Shown: positions 34,835-44,639, numbered from the stretch's first letter. The stretch is 64,000 nt of DNA from Niastella yeongjuensis (GCF_900110245.1 NZ_FOCZ01000008.1:1-64000), one strand, 5' to 3'. Translations and numbers: made by a program. Notes: generated by a model not told the origin, from the letters alone.

Positions 34835-36049
34835 ATGTATACACTAACTGTTTCTGAAAATATCTTGAAGATGGTTTGCGGCCTGGGCGTTCTGCAGGGA
34901 ATGCTATTGGCTGCCCTTATTTACTTTCATCCCAAAGGTGATAAGTCGGTCAATTTTTTTCTGGCGTTGTTTATCATCAGTGTTTCGGCCGTGATCGCTT
35001 TGCCCTATCTTGTTCAAACCTTTGGCTGGCAGCACAGTTTCTTTTTGCAGGGTATCCCTTTGTTACCCGGACCGTTTTTATATCTCTACATCCGAAGTTT
35101 TAAAGAAACCATTACGCTTAAAAAAGCCTGGCCACATTTTATACTTTTCTTTGTCTGGCTTATTCCCACCTACTACAACATTGCTAAGTTTTCGAAACTA
35201 TATCCCGGTGCTGAAATGATCCCGGTTGAAGTGTTGCGCAGACCCACTACTATATTGCTTGTGATGGGCCGGCCTGCCATCTCAGTCATTTATTATTTTC
35301 TGGCGCGGCGCGAACTGATCCGTTATCAGCGGTCTATCCGGCATTTGTTTTCCGAAACAAGCCGGATCGATCTCAATTGGACCCGGTTCCTGGTAAATGG
35401 CTTCCTGATCGTAGCCGGTGTTTTCTTCATCACTTTTCCACTCATCCTCACTTTGCCTGATAAAGTTTTTTTACTGCTGTTGGTCAGCATGGCTGTGGGT
35501 GTACCTTATATATATATGGCCACTTACCTGGGCATAAAGCAATATACTATTTGGCAGGTTCAACCCGGGATCAACAAAGAAGCGACAGAAGCCACCATTC
35601 AGCAGGCTGAAGAAATAGAGGAGAACAATGGCACCCATGATACCAATGGCCAAAAGACAAAACCGGTAAAACCCGCCCCAATTGACAACCGGCTGGAATT
35701 ACTGGTGCAGCGGATCATTGTTTTGATGGAAGAAGAAAAGCTTTACCAGGAAGCCGAACTGACATTGCAACAGGTGGCCGCTAAACTACAGGTACCCAGT
35801 TACCAGGTTTCGCAAGCCTTGAATGAAGGCATGAAAAAGAACTTTTATGACGTGGTAAACAACTACCGGGTAGAAAATGCGAAGCGATTGCTGCTCGATG
35901 AAAAGAGTCGCAACTACACCATCCTTTCCATCGGCTTTGAAGCCGGGTTCAATTCCAAAACAACATTCAATACCGTGTTCAAAAAATTCACGGGCACCAC
36001 ACCCACCGAGTTCCGCGATAAACAAAACGCGTTAACAACCGCCTCCTAA
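34835..36049 (+). CDS. Membrane-anchored AraC-type transcriptional regulator
   Basis: A 404-residue protein. About 7 hydrophobic helices occupy residues 1-245; a Lys/Glu/Gln-rich linker follows (about 245-290), then a C-terminal AraC DNA-binding region (about 290-400; LTLQQVAAKLQVPSYQVSQALN and ILSIGFEAGFNSKTTFNTVF carry the two recognition helices). Regulators with a membrane sensor of this sort occur in Bacteroidota. It lies just upstream of the efflux operon, same strand, separated by about 230 bp with repeated GTTCGGAT words, so it is the probable regulator of the pump. Confidence 0.88.
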   Translation: MYTLTVSENILKMVCGLGVLQGMLLAALIYFHPKGDKSVNFFLALFIISVSAVIALPYLVQTFGWQHSFFLQGIPLLPGPFLYLYIRSFKETITLKKAWPHFILFFVWLIPTYYNIAKFSKLYPGAEMIPVEVLRRPTTILLVMGRPAISVIYYFLARRELIRYQRSIRHLFSETSRIDLNWTRFLVNGFLIVAGVFFITFPLILTLPDKVFLLLLVSMAVGVPYIYMATYLGIKQYTIWQVQPGINKEATEATIQQAEEIEENNGTHDTNGQKTKPVKPAPIDNRLELLVQRIIVLMEEEKLYQEAELTLQQVAAKLQVPSYQVSQALNEGMKKNFYDVVNNYRVENAKRLLLDEKSRNYTILSIGFEAGFNSKTTFNTVFKKFTGTTPTEFRDKQNALTTAS

Positions 36050-36071
36050 CGCTTCGTTTTTCATACTCCAT

Positions 36072-36199
36072 CGTTCGGATTTATGAATCGGAACGCCCAC
36101 TGCGGTCGTTCGGATAATTCAACTCATTACTGGTTTTCAATTATTTATTGGTTCGAACAAACGAATCGGTCAATTCGAACAGGTACTGTCCGTTCGGAT
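36072..36199 (+). promoter_or_regulatory. Cluster of GTTCGGAT-like words upstream of the efflux operon
   Basis: CGTTCGGAT occurs at 36072-36080, 36107-36115 and 36191-36199; related GTTCGAAC and ATTCGAAC occur at 36151-36158 and 36173-36180, and GAATCGGAAC (inverse) near 36085. Five near copies in about 130 bp, in the gap between the AraC-type regulator and the tolC-like gene, suggest a multiple-site operator. Confidence 0.5.
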
Positions 36200-36281
36200 T
36201 GGCTGAATGGAACCGTAACGCCTTTTGCAGACGACAACTTTGTGTCGTCAACCAATTCAAAAAAAGATCAAAACCAATTTT

Positions 36282-37643
36282 ATGAGCAAAAGACGGAGAT
36301 GGTTCAGGAGTATGCCGGTACTGTTATTAGCAGGCTTTCTGCACGGTTCGGCAAAATCACAAACCACATCCATTACCATCAGAAGCGCCATCGATATGGC
36401 ATTGGCCAATAACTACACCTTAAAGGCCGACAGTCTCAACAATCAGGTGGCACGTGATAAGGTCAGCATTGCCAAAGCTGACTTTTTGCCACAGGTTAAT
36501 TTCTACAACAAGATGGAGTACAATGCGGCCCTTCCTTCACAAATGCTGCCGGGTAATGTGATCGGACAACCGGAAAAGGACCTGATCCCTGTTCAATTCG
36601 GGACCCGGTATGTAATGGGAAGCGGAATTGAAGCAACCCAAAACATCATCAAAAGAAGCAGCCGGTTGCAGGTAGCTGCTGCAGAACTGAACACCGGCAT
36701 TACGCAAACCCGGCACTTATTGAACCGCGAAGACCTGGTGTACCAGGTAGCAACAGGTTATTATGACCTGCTGGCCACTACGGAAAAAATAAACACCACT
36801 AAAAAGGATTATTCCAACATTCGCGAAATCGAGCAGATTGCCAAAACTCAATTTGAAAGCGGCGTATTGAAGCGAATTGATTTTGAATCGTTACAGATCA
36901 ATGCAGCCAATATTCAATCGCAGCTCGATCAATTGCAAACAACCTACAACCAGCAGCTGGCCTATTTTAAATACCTGCTGGGACTGCCCACAAATGCCGT
37001 TGTATCTATAAACAATGATATCACCCGTATACCCGGTTTAATGCAAAACGGCGGAACCCGTTTATGGGAACGGGAGGATGTTCACCTGTACCGTCAGCTG
37101 ATAGAATCAAAAGAACTGGAGGTAAAAACCATCAAGGCCGAAAGAATGCCTGCGGTGAATGCTTTCTTCCGGTTTAATTATCAATCGCAATTCAATCAAC
37201 CCGGGGATGCTATAAAAAGTGACTATGGGTTTAAAAGTTCTACCGTGGGCATTAACACCAGTATTCCCCTGTTCGATGGATACAGGAGAAGGAACAGGAT
37301 GCACGTAGCTAAAGTGGAATTACAACAACTGCAATTTCAAAATGAACAGCAACAACAGTTGGCCAGTACAGAATGGGTGAGTGCCAGCGAAACGCTGAAC
37401 AACGACCGGCAACAGGTGCTGATTACCCGGGAGAACCTGGTACTGGCTGAAAAAGTATACACCTCCCGCAAGGCCCTTTACAGCGAAGGTGTAACAACGC
37501 TGATTGAATTACTCGATGCAGAAAGGGAATTAAGTCAGTCACGTAACCTGCATACCCAATCCCTCATCAATGTACAAACCAGCCTGGTAAAGGCACACAA
37601 AGCAAACGGAACATTATTAACTGAATTTGTAAAATCAATATAA
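36282..37643 (+). CDS. TolC-family outer-membrane efflux protein
   Basis: A 453-residue protein starting with a signal peptide (about 1-26, ending ALAK/SAKSQ). Two long coiled-coil repeats of the OEP family (about 40-220 and 230-445) contain periplasmic helices, with QNIIKRSSRLQVAAAELN-type amphipathic stretches. It forms the outer-membrane exit duct. I start at ATG 36282 because the signal peptide begins there; TTG 36225 would add 19 polar residues. The adaptor gene begins 1 bp after the stop. Confidence 0.9.
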   Translation: MSKRRRWFRSMPVLLLAGFLHGSAKSQTTSITIRSAIDMALANNYTLKADSLNNQVARDKVSIAKADFLPQVNFYNKMEYNAALPSQMLPGNVIGQPEKDLIPVQFGTRYVMGSGIEATQNIIKRSSRLQVAAAELNTGITQTRHLLNREDLVYQVATGYYDLLATTEKINTTKKDYSNIREIEQIAKTQFESGVLKRIDFESLQINAANIQSQLDQLQTTYNQQLAYFKYLLGLPTNAVVSINNDITRIPGLMQNGGTRLWEREDVHLYRQLIESKELEVKTIKAERMPAVNAFFRFNYQSQFNQPGDAIKSDYGFKSSTVGINTSIPLFDGYRRRNRMHVAKVELQQLQFQNEQQQQLASTEWVSASETLNNDRQQVLITRENLVLAEKVYTSRKALYSEGVTTLIELLDAERELSQSRNLHTQSLINVQTSLVKAHKANGTLLTEFVKSI

Positions 37644-37644
37644 C

Positions 37645-38697
37645 ATGAAAAAGAAGATCATTCAAATAGCAGGTGCATTATTAATTGCCGGCAGCATCGG
37701 TGTGGTGCTGGCCAATAACAAATCAAAGATCGATGCGGCGGCACAACCCGTAAAGGACAATGCGGTAATACCGGTTAAAATAGCAGACGTGATATCAGAT
37801 TCCTTCAGCACCGCATTTACCATAAACGGAACCACTTCACCAGCCAAAGAAGTAAAGATCGCATCGGAAGTACAGGGTAAACTGGTAAACTTATATATTA
37901 AGAACGGTGATGTAGTGCGGAAAGGACAGGTAATAGCCCAACTGGATGCCGGTGTTTTTTACGCGCAGTTGAACAGCATTGAAACTTCCCTGGCAAAAAA
38001 CCAGCTCGATATTAACCGCTACACCCATTTGATTGAACTGGGGGGAGCCACACCCATGCAGCTGGAAAATGTAAAACTGCAATATGCTTCGTTGCAGGCA
38101 CAGAAAAAAGAAATAGGGCAACAGATCGCGCACAGGCAGATCTTTTCACCCTTCAGTGGAAAAATTGAAAATGTTACGGTGGAAACCGGTTCGTTTGTAT
38201 CGTATGGCACCGTGCTGGCCCAATTGATAGATAACTCTGCCCTGAAGATAAATGTATACCTGAGTGAACAGGAAGCCTTCAAGACAACAACCGGCCAGGC
38301 GGTAACCGTCAGCAGTGTAGTGTTGGCAGAACCGCAAACCGCTCACATCAGTATGATCAGCGATAAGGCCGATGCCGGTGGTAAGTTTTTAACAGAGATC
38401 AGTTTGCCCAACAATGGAAAGGAAAAGCTGAAAGCCGGTATGCTCACCGATGTAACCTTTTCTACCGGTGTAACTGAAACTGGATTGTCTATCCCCGTTA
38501 GTGCATTGATAGCCGGTACCAAACAAGCCACGGTGTATGTGGTAAAAGACAATAAAGCACAACAACGGGTTATTAAAACAGGTTTTGTTACACCGGTTAA
38601 AGTGCAGGTGCTGGAAGGTTTGCAGGGCGGGGAACAGGTGGTGATTTCAGGACAATTGAATCTGGAAAATGGAATGGCGGTGAGGGGAAGCAAGTAG
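37645..38697 (+). CDS. RND efflux periplasmic adaptor (membrane-fusion protein)
   Basis: A 350-residue adaptor: N-terminal signal or anchor (about 1-24), lipoyl halves (around [21 protein letters not shown] and [20 protein letters not shown]), a short alpha-hairpin (about 105-165) and beta-barrel/membrane-proximal domains. It bridges the RND pump and the TolC duct. Located 1 bp after the tolC-like stop, clearly one operon. The stop codon TAG at 38695-38697 is immediately followed by a GGCAGAA tandem repeat. Confidence 0.92.
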   Translation: MKKKIIQIAGALLIAGSIGVVLANNKSKIDAAAQPVKDNAVIPVKIADVISDSFSTAFTINGTTSPAKEVKIASEVQGKLVNLYIKNGDVVRKGQVIAQLDAGVFYAQLNSIETSLAKNQLDINRYTHLIELGGATPMQLENVKLQYASLQAQKKEIGQQIAHRQIFSPFSGKIENVTVETGSFVSYGTVLAQLIDNSALKINVYLSEQEAFKTTTGQAVTVSSVVLAEPQTAHISMISDKADAGGKFLTEISLPNNGKEKLKAGMLTDVTFSTGVTETGLSIPVSALIAGTKQATVYVVKDNKAQQRVIKTGFVTPVKVQVLEGLQGGEQVVISGQLNLENGMAVRGSK

Positions 38698-38775
38698 GAG
38701 GCAGAAGGCAGAAGGCAGAAGGCAGAAGGCAGAAGGCAGAGGGCAGAAGGCAGAAGGCAGAGGGCAGAAAGAAAT
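38698..38775 (+). repeat. 7-bp GGCAGAA tandem repeat directly after the adaptor stop
   Basis: About ten consecutive copies of GGCAGAA or GGCAGAG start at the base after the stop codon. The heptamer also appears near 23255, 31140-31181 and 52026-52062, in each case at a gene 3' end. Confidence 0.85.
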
Positions 38776-38822
38776 ACACACCTGCGCAGCAACAGATCAG
38801 TAACAGACAATTCGAAACCTGG

Positions 38823-38844
38823 CCTCCCCCCAACCGGGGGGAGG
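38823..38844. repeat. Perfect 9-bp C/G hairpin before the RND pump
   Basis: CCTCCCCCC (38823-38831) pairs with GGGGGGAGG (38836-38844) across a 4-base loop; a further G-rich run follows at 38847-38855. It stands inside an apparent operon, 55 bp before the pump gene, and has no T-run, so it is not a classical terminator. Confidence 0.65.
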
Positions 38845-38898
38845 TCGGGAGGGGGCCTGCAACAATTATAGAATAGTCAACTTTTTAAAAACACAAAC

Positions 38899-41800
38899 AT
38901 GTCATTAACAGAATTATCAATAAAAAGACCCACACTTATCGTGGTAATATTCACAGTGCTGGGATTAATAGGAATAGTAAGCTATTTCTCTATCGGGTAC
39001 GAATTGCTGCCCAAGATGTCGAAACAGATCATTACCATCAGTACCAAGTATCCGGGGGCAGCGCCTTCGGAAGTAGAGAACTCGGTTACGAAGGAAATTG
39101 AAGATGCGGTCTCTTCGCTGGAGAAACTTGATAACATCAAGTCAAAATCACTGGAAGGCCAGTCGAATGTGATCGTGGAATTTAAAGCCGATGTAGACAT
39201 TGACCAGGCGATGCAGGATGCACAACGGAAAGTAAATGCCATTGCCTCGCAATTGCCCGAAGATGCAAAGGATCCCGTGATCAGTAAATTCTCGGTAGAT
39301 GAAGCACCGATCATGAAAATGTCTGTGGCCGCTAAAACCGACAACCGGGCACTGTACGATGTAGTGAAGCAACGGATAGTACCGCTGTTATCAAAACTTG
39401 CAGGGGTGGCCAATATTGGCATCATGGGCGGTGAAGAAAGACAGATCCGCGTAAATATCGATCGTACTAAAGTAGAACGGTATGGACTGGATGTGCAACA
39501 GGTGTTGAAGGCAATAGAAACCTCCAACCTCGATTTTCCGGCAGGTTCTGTAAAGAACATCCAGGGAGAAACCACTATCAGGCTGGCAGGTAAATTCAAA
39601 AACCCGAAAGATATAGAAGCCGTAGTGATCACCGAACGCGACGGAAAAGCCATTCACCTGAGTGATGTAGCCGTGGTGATCGATGGCATTAAAGAAACAG
39701 AAACAGTAAGCCGGTACAATGCCAATACAGCCATCGGGTTACTGGTATACAAACAAACCGATGCCAACGCAGTACAGGTAAGCCGCCAAATGCACGAAGC
39801 CATCCGGTCATTGGAAAAAGAATACAAAGCCGATGGATTAACCTTTGCTGTAGCACAGGATTCTTCGGAGTTTACCATGAAAGCGGCCGAAGCCGTGAAC
39901 CACGACCTGATGCTGGCCATCTTGCTGGTGGCGTTGGTGATGCTGGTGTTTTTGCACAGCCTGCGAAATGCGGTGATCGTAATGATCGCTATACCCGCCT
40001 CCCTGGTTTCTACCTTCATTGGTATTCACCTGTTTGGTTTTACGTTCAACCTGATGACATTATTAGCCCTGTCGCTGGTAGTGGGCATATTGGTAGACGA
40101 TAGTATTGTGGTGCTGGAAAATATTCAACGCCATATGGAAATGGGTAAAGACAAACGCAAGGCGGCGCTGGAAGGAAGAAATGAAATTGGCTTTACGGCC
40201 ATGTCTATCACGCTGGTGGATGTGGTAGTGTTTCTGCCCATTACAATGGTAGATGGCATGATCGCCGATATCTTACGTCAGTTCTCCATGGTAGTAGTGG
40301 TATCTACCCTGATGAGCCTGTTTGTCTGTTTCACTCTTACTCCCTTGCTGGTATCACGTTTTGGTAAACTTACGCACCCAAGTCGGAAAAGATTAGGCGG
40401 ACGTATTATTCTGTGGGTAGAGAAGAAGATCAACTTACTTACTGATAATTATACCATGCTGCTGAAATGGAGTTTGGGACATAAACGCTGGGTATTAGGT
40501 ATTACGCTGGCATTGCTGGTAGGCTCCTTCTCATTGGTAGGCGGAGGTTTTATCGGGAATGAGTTTGTGAATATGGGCGATAGGGGCGAACTGGTAGTGA
40601 AAGTGGAAATGCCGAAAGATGCCACCATTGAACAAACCAATATGAAAACCCAGGAAGTGGAGCGGTTTATTTTAACGAAAAAGGAAGTGGTGAATGTGTT
40701 CTCCTCTATGGGAAAAAGCGATAACCAGTTTGCGGCCCAGGGCGAACGCCATATTGCAGAAGTGAGCGTAAAGCTGGTTGATAAAGGAGACCGTTCAATC
40801 AGTACCGAAAAATTCTCACAGAACATAAAAAAGGAATTGCAGGAACGGATCACCGGCGCCAAAATCAGGATCGCGAATGTAGACATCATGGGTAGCACCA
40901 GCGAGGCGCCTATTCAGGTAGTGCTCAGTGGTAGTAAAGTAGATCAGCTGCTTGCTTATGCCGATACCGTGTTACAAAAAATGAAAACCGTTCCGGGCGC
41001 TGCCGATGCAAAGATCTCCATCGAAAACGACAAACCGGAAGTAAGCATCCGCATCGACAAAGAAAAGATGATGGCCCTGGGACTGCGCATGGACCAGGTA
41101 GGTAATACAGTGAAACTGGCATTCAATGGTAACAGCGATGCGCAATTATCGGAAGGACAATACGATTATGACATCACCGTAAAACTCGATGCCTTCGACC
41201 GGGAATCTGTAAACGATCTGCAGCAGTTATCCTTTGTGAACGGGGCAGGAGAGATCATCAGACTGAACCAGTTTGCCACCATTGAAAAAACAATTGGTCC
41301 GGCCAAGCTGGAACGTAAAGACAGGATCAGCTCTGTTACAGTGTCTTGCGAAGTAACCGGCCGGCCGCAGGGAACAGTAGGCGCAGAGATAAAAGCTGCC
41401 ATAGAAAAAGATCCCATACCAGGGGGTATTGCTATAGAGTATGAAGGCAACATGAAACAACAGGCGGAGGCATTTGGCAGTATGGGTTATGCCCTGATCG
41501 CTTCAATCATATTTGTGTACCTGATCATGGTGGCCTTGTACAATTCTTATATCTATCCATTTGTGGTGTTGTTTTCTATACCGGTTGCCATAGTAGGAGC
41601 TTTACTGGCACTGGCGTTGGCCATGCAATCGCTCAATATCTTTTCGCTGTTAGGTATTATTATGCTGATAGGGCTGGTGGCCAAAAACGCGATCCTGTTA
41701 GTGGATTGCGCCAACCACCTGAAACAACAGGGAATGGGGACTATAGAAGCGTTGATAGAATCGGGCCGCACCAGGTTACGTCCCATTCTGATGACAACCA

Positions 41801-42012
41801 TTGCCATGGTGATAGGTATGCTGCCGCTGGCATTGGCGAGTGGGGCAGGGGCCGAATGGAAAAATGGTATGGCCTGGGCATTGATCGGTGGTTTAACCAG
41901 CTCTATGTTGCTTACACTGGTAGTGGTTCCTTCTATTTACCTGATCATTGACCGCCTGATTGCCCGTTTTAGCCGTAAACCCAAAACAGCTTTATCATTA
42001 GCAACAGCATAA
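38899..42012 (+). CDS. RND efflux permease (HAE1 family)
   Basis: A 1037-residue proton-driven pump with the RND 12-helix plan: helix 1 (about 12-32), a porter domain, then helices 2-6 (about 335-495), helix 7 (about 530-550), a second porter domain, helices 8-12 (about 855-1015). The proton-relay pair VDDS (in VVGILVDDSIVVLEN) is present in helix 4. N-terminal SLTELSIKRPTL is typical. It exports drugs, lipids or other amphiphiles; which one cannot be read. The gene follows the adaptor but is set apart by 200 bp containing the GGCAGAA array and a strong hairpin. Confidence 0.93.
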   Translation: MSLTELSIKRPTLIVVIFTVLGLIGIVSYFSIGYELLPKMSKQIITISTKYPGAAPSEVENSVTKEIEDAVSSLEKLDNIKSKSLEGQSNVIVEFKADVDIDQAMQDAQRKVNAIASQLPEDAKDPVISKFSVDEAPIMKMSVAAKTDNRALYDVVKQRIVPLLSKLAGVANIGIMGGEERQIRVNIDRTKVERYGLDVQQVLKAIETSNLDFPAGSVKNIQGETTIRLAGKFKNPKDIEAVVITERDGKAIHLSDVAVVIDGIKETETVSRYNANTAIGLLVYKQTDANAVQVSRQMHEAIRSLEKEYKADGLTFAVAQDSSEFTMKAAEAVNHDLMLAILLVALVMLVFLHSLRNAVIVMIAIPASLVSTFIGIHLFGFTFNLMTLLALSLVVGILVDDSIVVLENIQRHMEMGKDKRKAALEGRNEIGFTAMSITLVDVVVFLPITMVDGMIADILRQFSMVVVVSTLMSLFVCFTLTPLLVSRFGKLTHPSRKRLGGRIILWVEKKINLLTDNYTMLLKWSLGHKRWVLGITLALLVGSFSLVGGGFIGNEFVNMGDRGELVVKVEMPKDATIEQTNMKTQEVERFILTKKEVVNVFSSMGKSDNQFAAQGERHIAEVSVKLVDKGDRSISTEKFSQNIKKELQERITGAKIRIANVDIMGSTSEAPIQVVLSGSKVDQLLAYADTVLQKMKTVPGAADAKISIENDKPEVSIRIDKEKMMALGLRMDQVGNTVKLAFNGNSDAQLSEGQYDYDITVKLDAFDRESVNDLQQLSFVNGAGEIIRLNQFATIEKTIGPAKLERKDRISSVTVSCEVTGRPQGTVGAEIKAAIEKDPIPGGIAIEYEGNMKQQAEAFGSMGYALIASIIFVYLIMVALYNSYIYPFVVLFSIPVAIVGALLALALAMQSLNIFSLLGIIMLIGLVAKNAILLVDCANHLKQQGMGTIEALIESGRTRLRPILMTTIAMVIGMLPLALASGAGAEWKNGMAWALIGGLTSSMLLTLVVVPSIYLIIDRLIARFSRKPKTALSLATA

Positions 42013-42038
42013 TATTCAAAATATTTAAAATTAACACC

Positions 42039-42239
42039 ATGGAATTTTTAGTTGCCTTACCAATAATTGCCTTACCATTTTTCTTCCCCGTTGTAACTGG
42101 CTTGATGGCAAAAAGCCTGGGACGAAAATTCTGGTTATGGTTCTGGTTGGGATTACCTTTGCCCTTTGTAGCGTGCGTTATCCTGCTGTGTTTGCCGGTA
42201 CGCAGAATAGAGAGAGAAAATGAATTCAGGATCTATTAA
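42039..42239 (+). CDS. Small membrane protein, unknown
   Basis: A 66-residue protein with two hydrophobic helices (about 3-22 and 32-53) and a basic-acidic tail (RRIERENEF). It starts 26 bp after the RND pump and is followed closely by the cyclase gene, so it is plausible as a pump accessory protein like AcrZ or as a cyclase partner. No sequence similarity to either was recognised. Confidence 0.6.
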   Translation: MEFLVALPIIALPFFFPVVTGLMAKSLGRKFWLWFWLGLPLPFVACVILLCLPVRRIERENEFRIY

Positions 42240-42249
42240 ACGCTATAAC

Positions 42250-43500
42250 ATGAAAATGCCAATCAACAAACGGTTAAATGAAGTGTTGTTGCAGCACGAA
42301 CAACGCAGAGCATTGATCCTCGTGATCATCTTTGCAATAGGCATCTGCTACCGTTTGCTCGATCTGTTTGTGTTGAAAATAACGGACCCAGATGCGCCTA
42401 AAAATACGTTCGGTATTGCCTGGCTGTTTCCAGTAACGATACTACTTTTTGAAGTAGTATCGTTACTGGTTATCACCAAACATTTGAAACGGAAAAAACA
42501 GCCACCCCGGGGAGCGCGGTATTTTAATACGATCATTGAAGTGTGTTTGCCTTCCTGTGTGATCTTTATTATAGCCAGACAGTACCCGCAATACAACGTA
42601 CTCAGTTCGCCTGTAGTGTTTATTTATTTTATCTTTATTATACTCTCTACGCTGCGATTGAATTTCTGGCTATCATTTTTTTGCGGGTTATTTGCAGCCA
42701 CCTCCTACCTGATCTTAAGGGTAGTGTTGAATGCCCATTTTTATTCGACTGATGCCGTAAAAGTAGCCATCCTGTTAATATCTGGTATAGCGGCCGGACT
42801 GGTGGCCCGGCAGATCAGGAGCGCCATCAATAGTTTATTAAAGGAAGCAGAAAAAAGGAGTATGGTTGAAGATCTTTTCGGCCAACAGATCTCGGCAGAG
42901 ATCGTTGAAAAAATGCTGGAGAACGATGGGAAAATAGAAAGCAAACGGATGCAGGTCGCCATTATGTTTATCGATATTCGCAACTTCACGCAGTTTGTGG
43001 TGGGTAAAAGTCCGGAAGAAGTAGTTCAATACCAGGATGCATTTTTCAGGATAGTGATCGATACCATAACCCTCTACAATGGCATCATCAACCAGTTTTT
43101 AGGCGATGGCTGTATGGTAACTTTTGGTGCACCCGTGCAATTGGAGAACCCGGCAAAGGCAGCCGTTGATGCTGCCGTACGGTTGTTGCAGGAGCTGAAC
43201 ATTGTATTGGAAAACGGTGGGTTGCCTGCTACCCGCATCGGCATAGGCATTCATACTGGTGAAGTGGTGACTGGCAATATTGGTACTTCGCAACGCCGGC
43301 AGTATTCCATCACGGGCAGTGTAGTGATCCTGGCTGCAAGAATAGAACAATTGAATAAACAGTTCGGTTCCCAGTTGCTGGTTTCTGAAGAAGTGATCCA
43401 GGCAATGGATGAACAGGTGGCTGCAGCGGCCGCTACCAACTTCGGTTGTGTAGCCCTGAAAGGCTGGCACAAACCGGTTACGGTGTATGGGCTGGCCTAG
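42250..43500 (+). CDS. Membrane-bound class III adenylate/guanylate cyclase
   Basis: About 416 residues from the ATG at 42250; an alternative ATG at 42220 overlaps the preceding gene. The N-terminal half has about six membrane helices (roughly 20-215). A short coiled segment (KEAEKRSMVEDLFGQQIS) precedes the catalytic domain: FIDIRNFTQF and FLGDGCMVTFGAP hold the two metal-binding Asp, and SITGSVVILAARIEQLN is the conserved adenine-region motif. It makes cyclic nucleotide in the cytoplasm in response to a membrane signal. Downstream of the pump, so it may signal pump state; that is inference. Confidence 0.85.
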   Translation: MKMPINKRLNEVLLQHEQRRALILVIIFAIGICYRLLDLFVLKITDPDAPKNTFGIAWLFPVTILLFEVVSLLVITKHLKRKKQPPRGARYFNTIIEVCLPSCVIFIIARQYPQYNVLSSPVVFIYFIFIILSTLRLNFWLSFFCGLFAATSYLILRVVLNAHFYSTDAVKVAILLISGIAAGLVARQIRSAINSLLKEAEKRSMVEDLFGQQISAEIVEKMLENDGKIESKRMQVAIMFIDIRNFTQFVVGKSPEEVVQYQDAFFRIVIDTITLYNGIINQFLGDGCMVTFGAPVQLENPAKAAVDAAVRLLQELNIVLENGGLPATRIGIGIHTGEVVTGNIGTSQRRQYSITGSVVILAARIEQLNKQFGSQLLVSEEVIQAMDEQVAAAAATNFGCVALKGWHKPVTVYGLA

Positions 43501-43508
43501 TAGGTTAA

Positions 43509-43814
43509 TCAGGCAGCAGAGGAGGTGTTAATGATTTGGATGCCCAGTATTAACTCAAGCTTGGCGATGGTTTCAAGAGTCAGATTCTCCTGGCCTTTTA
43601 CAATTTTACTTATTTGTTGAGGTGATACATCCATGCGTTCTGCAAGGTCTTTTTGGGTAAGTTTCTGTGCTTTTAAAGCGCTTAACACCTTTACAGCGAT
43701 AATAGCAGACCTTCTTAGCCATTCGCGGTTTTCAATGCGGTATTTTATCTTTTCTAACAAGTCAGAGGACTCATTAGATTCCAATTCTGCTAATTTTTTC
43801 ATTAAGTCACTCAT
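43509..43814 (-). CDS. XRE-family antitoxin-like regulator
   Basis: A 101-residue protein with a helix-turn-helix at about 50-98 ([23 protein letters not shown]), typical of HigA-type antitoxins. Its first about 45 residues are helical and could wrap the partner. The ATG overlaps the upstream gene's stop by 8 bp (ATGAGTGA), so translation is coupled. In HigBA systems the toxin comes first, as here, and the antitoxin represses the operon. Confidence 0.8.
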   Translation of the reverse strand: MSDLMKKLAELESNESSDLLEKIKYRIENREWLRRSAIIAVKVLSALKAQKLTQKDLAERMDVSPQQISKIVKGQENLTLETIAKLELILGIQIINTSSAA

Positions 43815-44367
43815 GTTGATATTCGTTTAAATCCTCAGGGAAAAGAATGGAATTATTCCGTAGAAATATTTTAGTTTGTTCCAGTTTTATTAATTCTTCC
43901 TGCAAATGTTTTCTTTCCATATTGTAGGTTATCTTAATGGCTCCACCCGTTACCAGATAACAATTTTGAGGCATTCGGATAGCATATACCCTTAACCAAC
44001 CTCTTTTTAACCGTGCCTTACTTTTTTGAAGGGCGCAAATAACATACTCTTGATTATTGAGTGGCTTGAAAAGATGCTGGAGGCAATTGGCATTCCCTGA
44101 AAAGCCTTGTTTTGCATATTCGAATAAGGCTTCTCCTATTTCTTCTACCTCGTCTAATGTTTTACGTACAGCTTCTTCAATAGTCATTTTTCCAAAAAAG
44201 CCGGCCCAAAGATCATATTTGTGTGATTCGAAGAAGTTGTACAAGTATTCAGGGACATACATTTGGTCAAAAAACTCGTCTAACTCATTTTGTTGCTTGC
44301 CATCAAGATGAATAGCCCAAAGTCCATTCTCTCCTTTTTCTTCCACAAAGATACGTACCATTTTCAT
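43807..44367 (-). CDS. Probable toxin of an XRE-antitoxin pair, enlarged HigB-like
   Basis: A 186-residue protein not firmly assigned. Residues about 90-165 read like a RelE/HigB core: a conserved LKPL-like turn, then [14 protein letters not shown] (basic beta strand), [11 protein letters not shown] and a final helix with basic residues. The first 90 residues form an extra acidic domain ([20 protein letters not shown] region) that ordinary HigB (about 90-100 residues) lacks. The antitoxin overlaps its end. If it is a ribosome-dependent nuclease the active residues cannot be named from sequence alone. Confidence 0.5.
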   Translation of the reverse strand: MKMVRIFVEEKGENGLWAIHLDGKQQNELDEFFDQMYVPEYLYNFFESHKYDLWAGFFGKMTIEEAVRKTLDEVEEIGEALFEYAKQGFSGNANCLQHLFKPLNNQEYVICALQKSKARLKRGWLRVYAIRMPQNCYLVTGGAIKITYNMERKHLQEELIKLEQTKIFLRNNSILFPEDLNEYQHE

Positions 44368-44639
44368 AAAGTAAACTTATAGGTTAACATTTTTTTCAAC
44401 ATATTTATGCCCTAAAACGCCTGAAAAGCAGGCTGGTGGTGTTTTAGCATATGTTGTCGTTCCCTATAATGGTAGTATTGTTGTTTGACTCCCTCTTTCC
44501 TCTTTAAAGGATAGAAATGATTACCTGGTTGGAATGTTAAATATAGTAAAAAGAGATGATGCGTTGATGTTTCAGCGTTAAAAATTGTAAGTTCAAAATC
44601 TTACTTAAGAAGAAAGCATATTATTGATCTGGGATCCGC

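Noticed and set aside
38343-38810. Long minus-strand frame with Leu-Pro-Ser-Ala repeats
   Set aside because: It is the antisense of the GGCAGAA array and the adaptor gene, not a gene.
41500-42012. Frameshift near the end of the RND pump
   Set aside because: The frame stays open to the usual C-terminal length; nothing odd on rereading.
44412-44447. Hairpin CTAAAACGCC/GGTGTTTTAG with inner GCCT/AGGC as terminator
   Set aside because: It folds but has no T-run on either strand and sits 190 bp from the hydroxylase stop; kept only as an uncertain structure.
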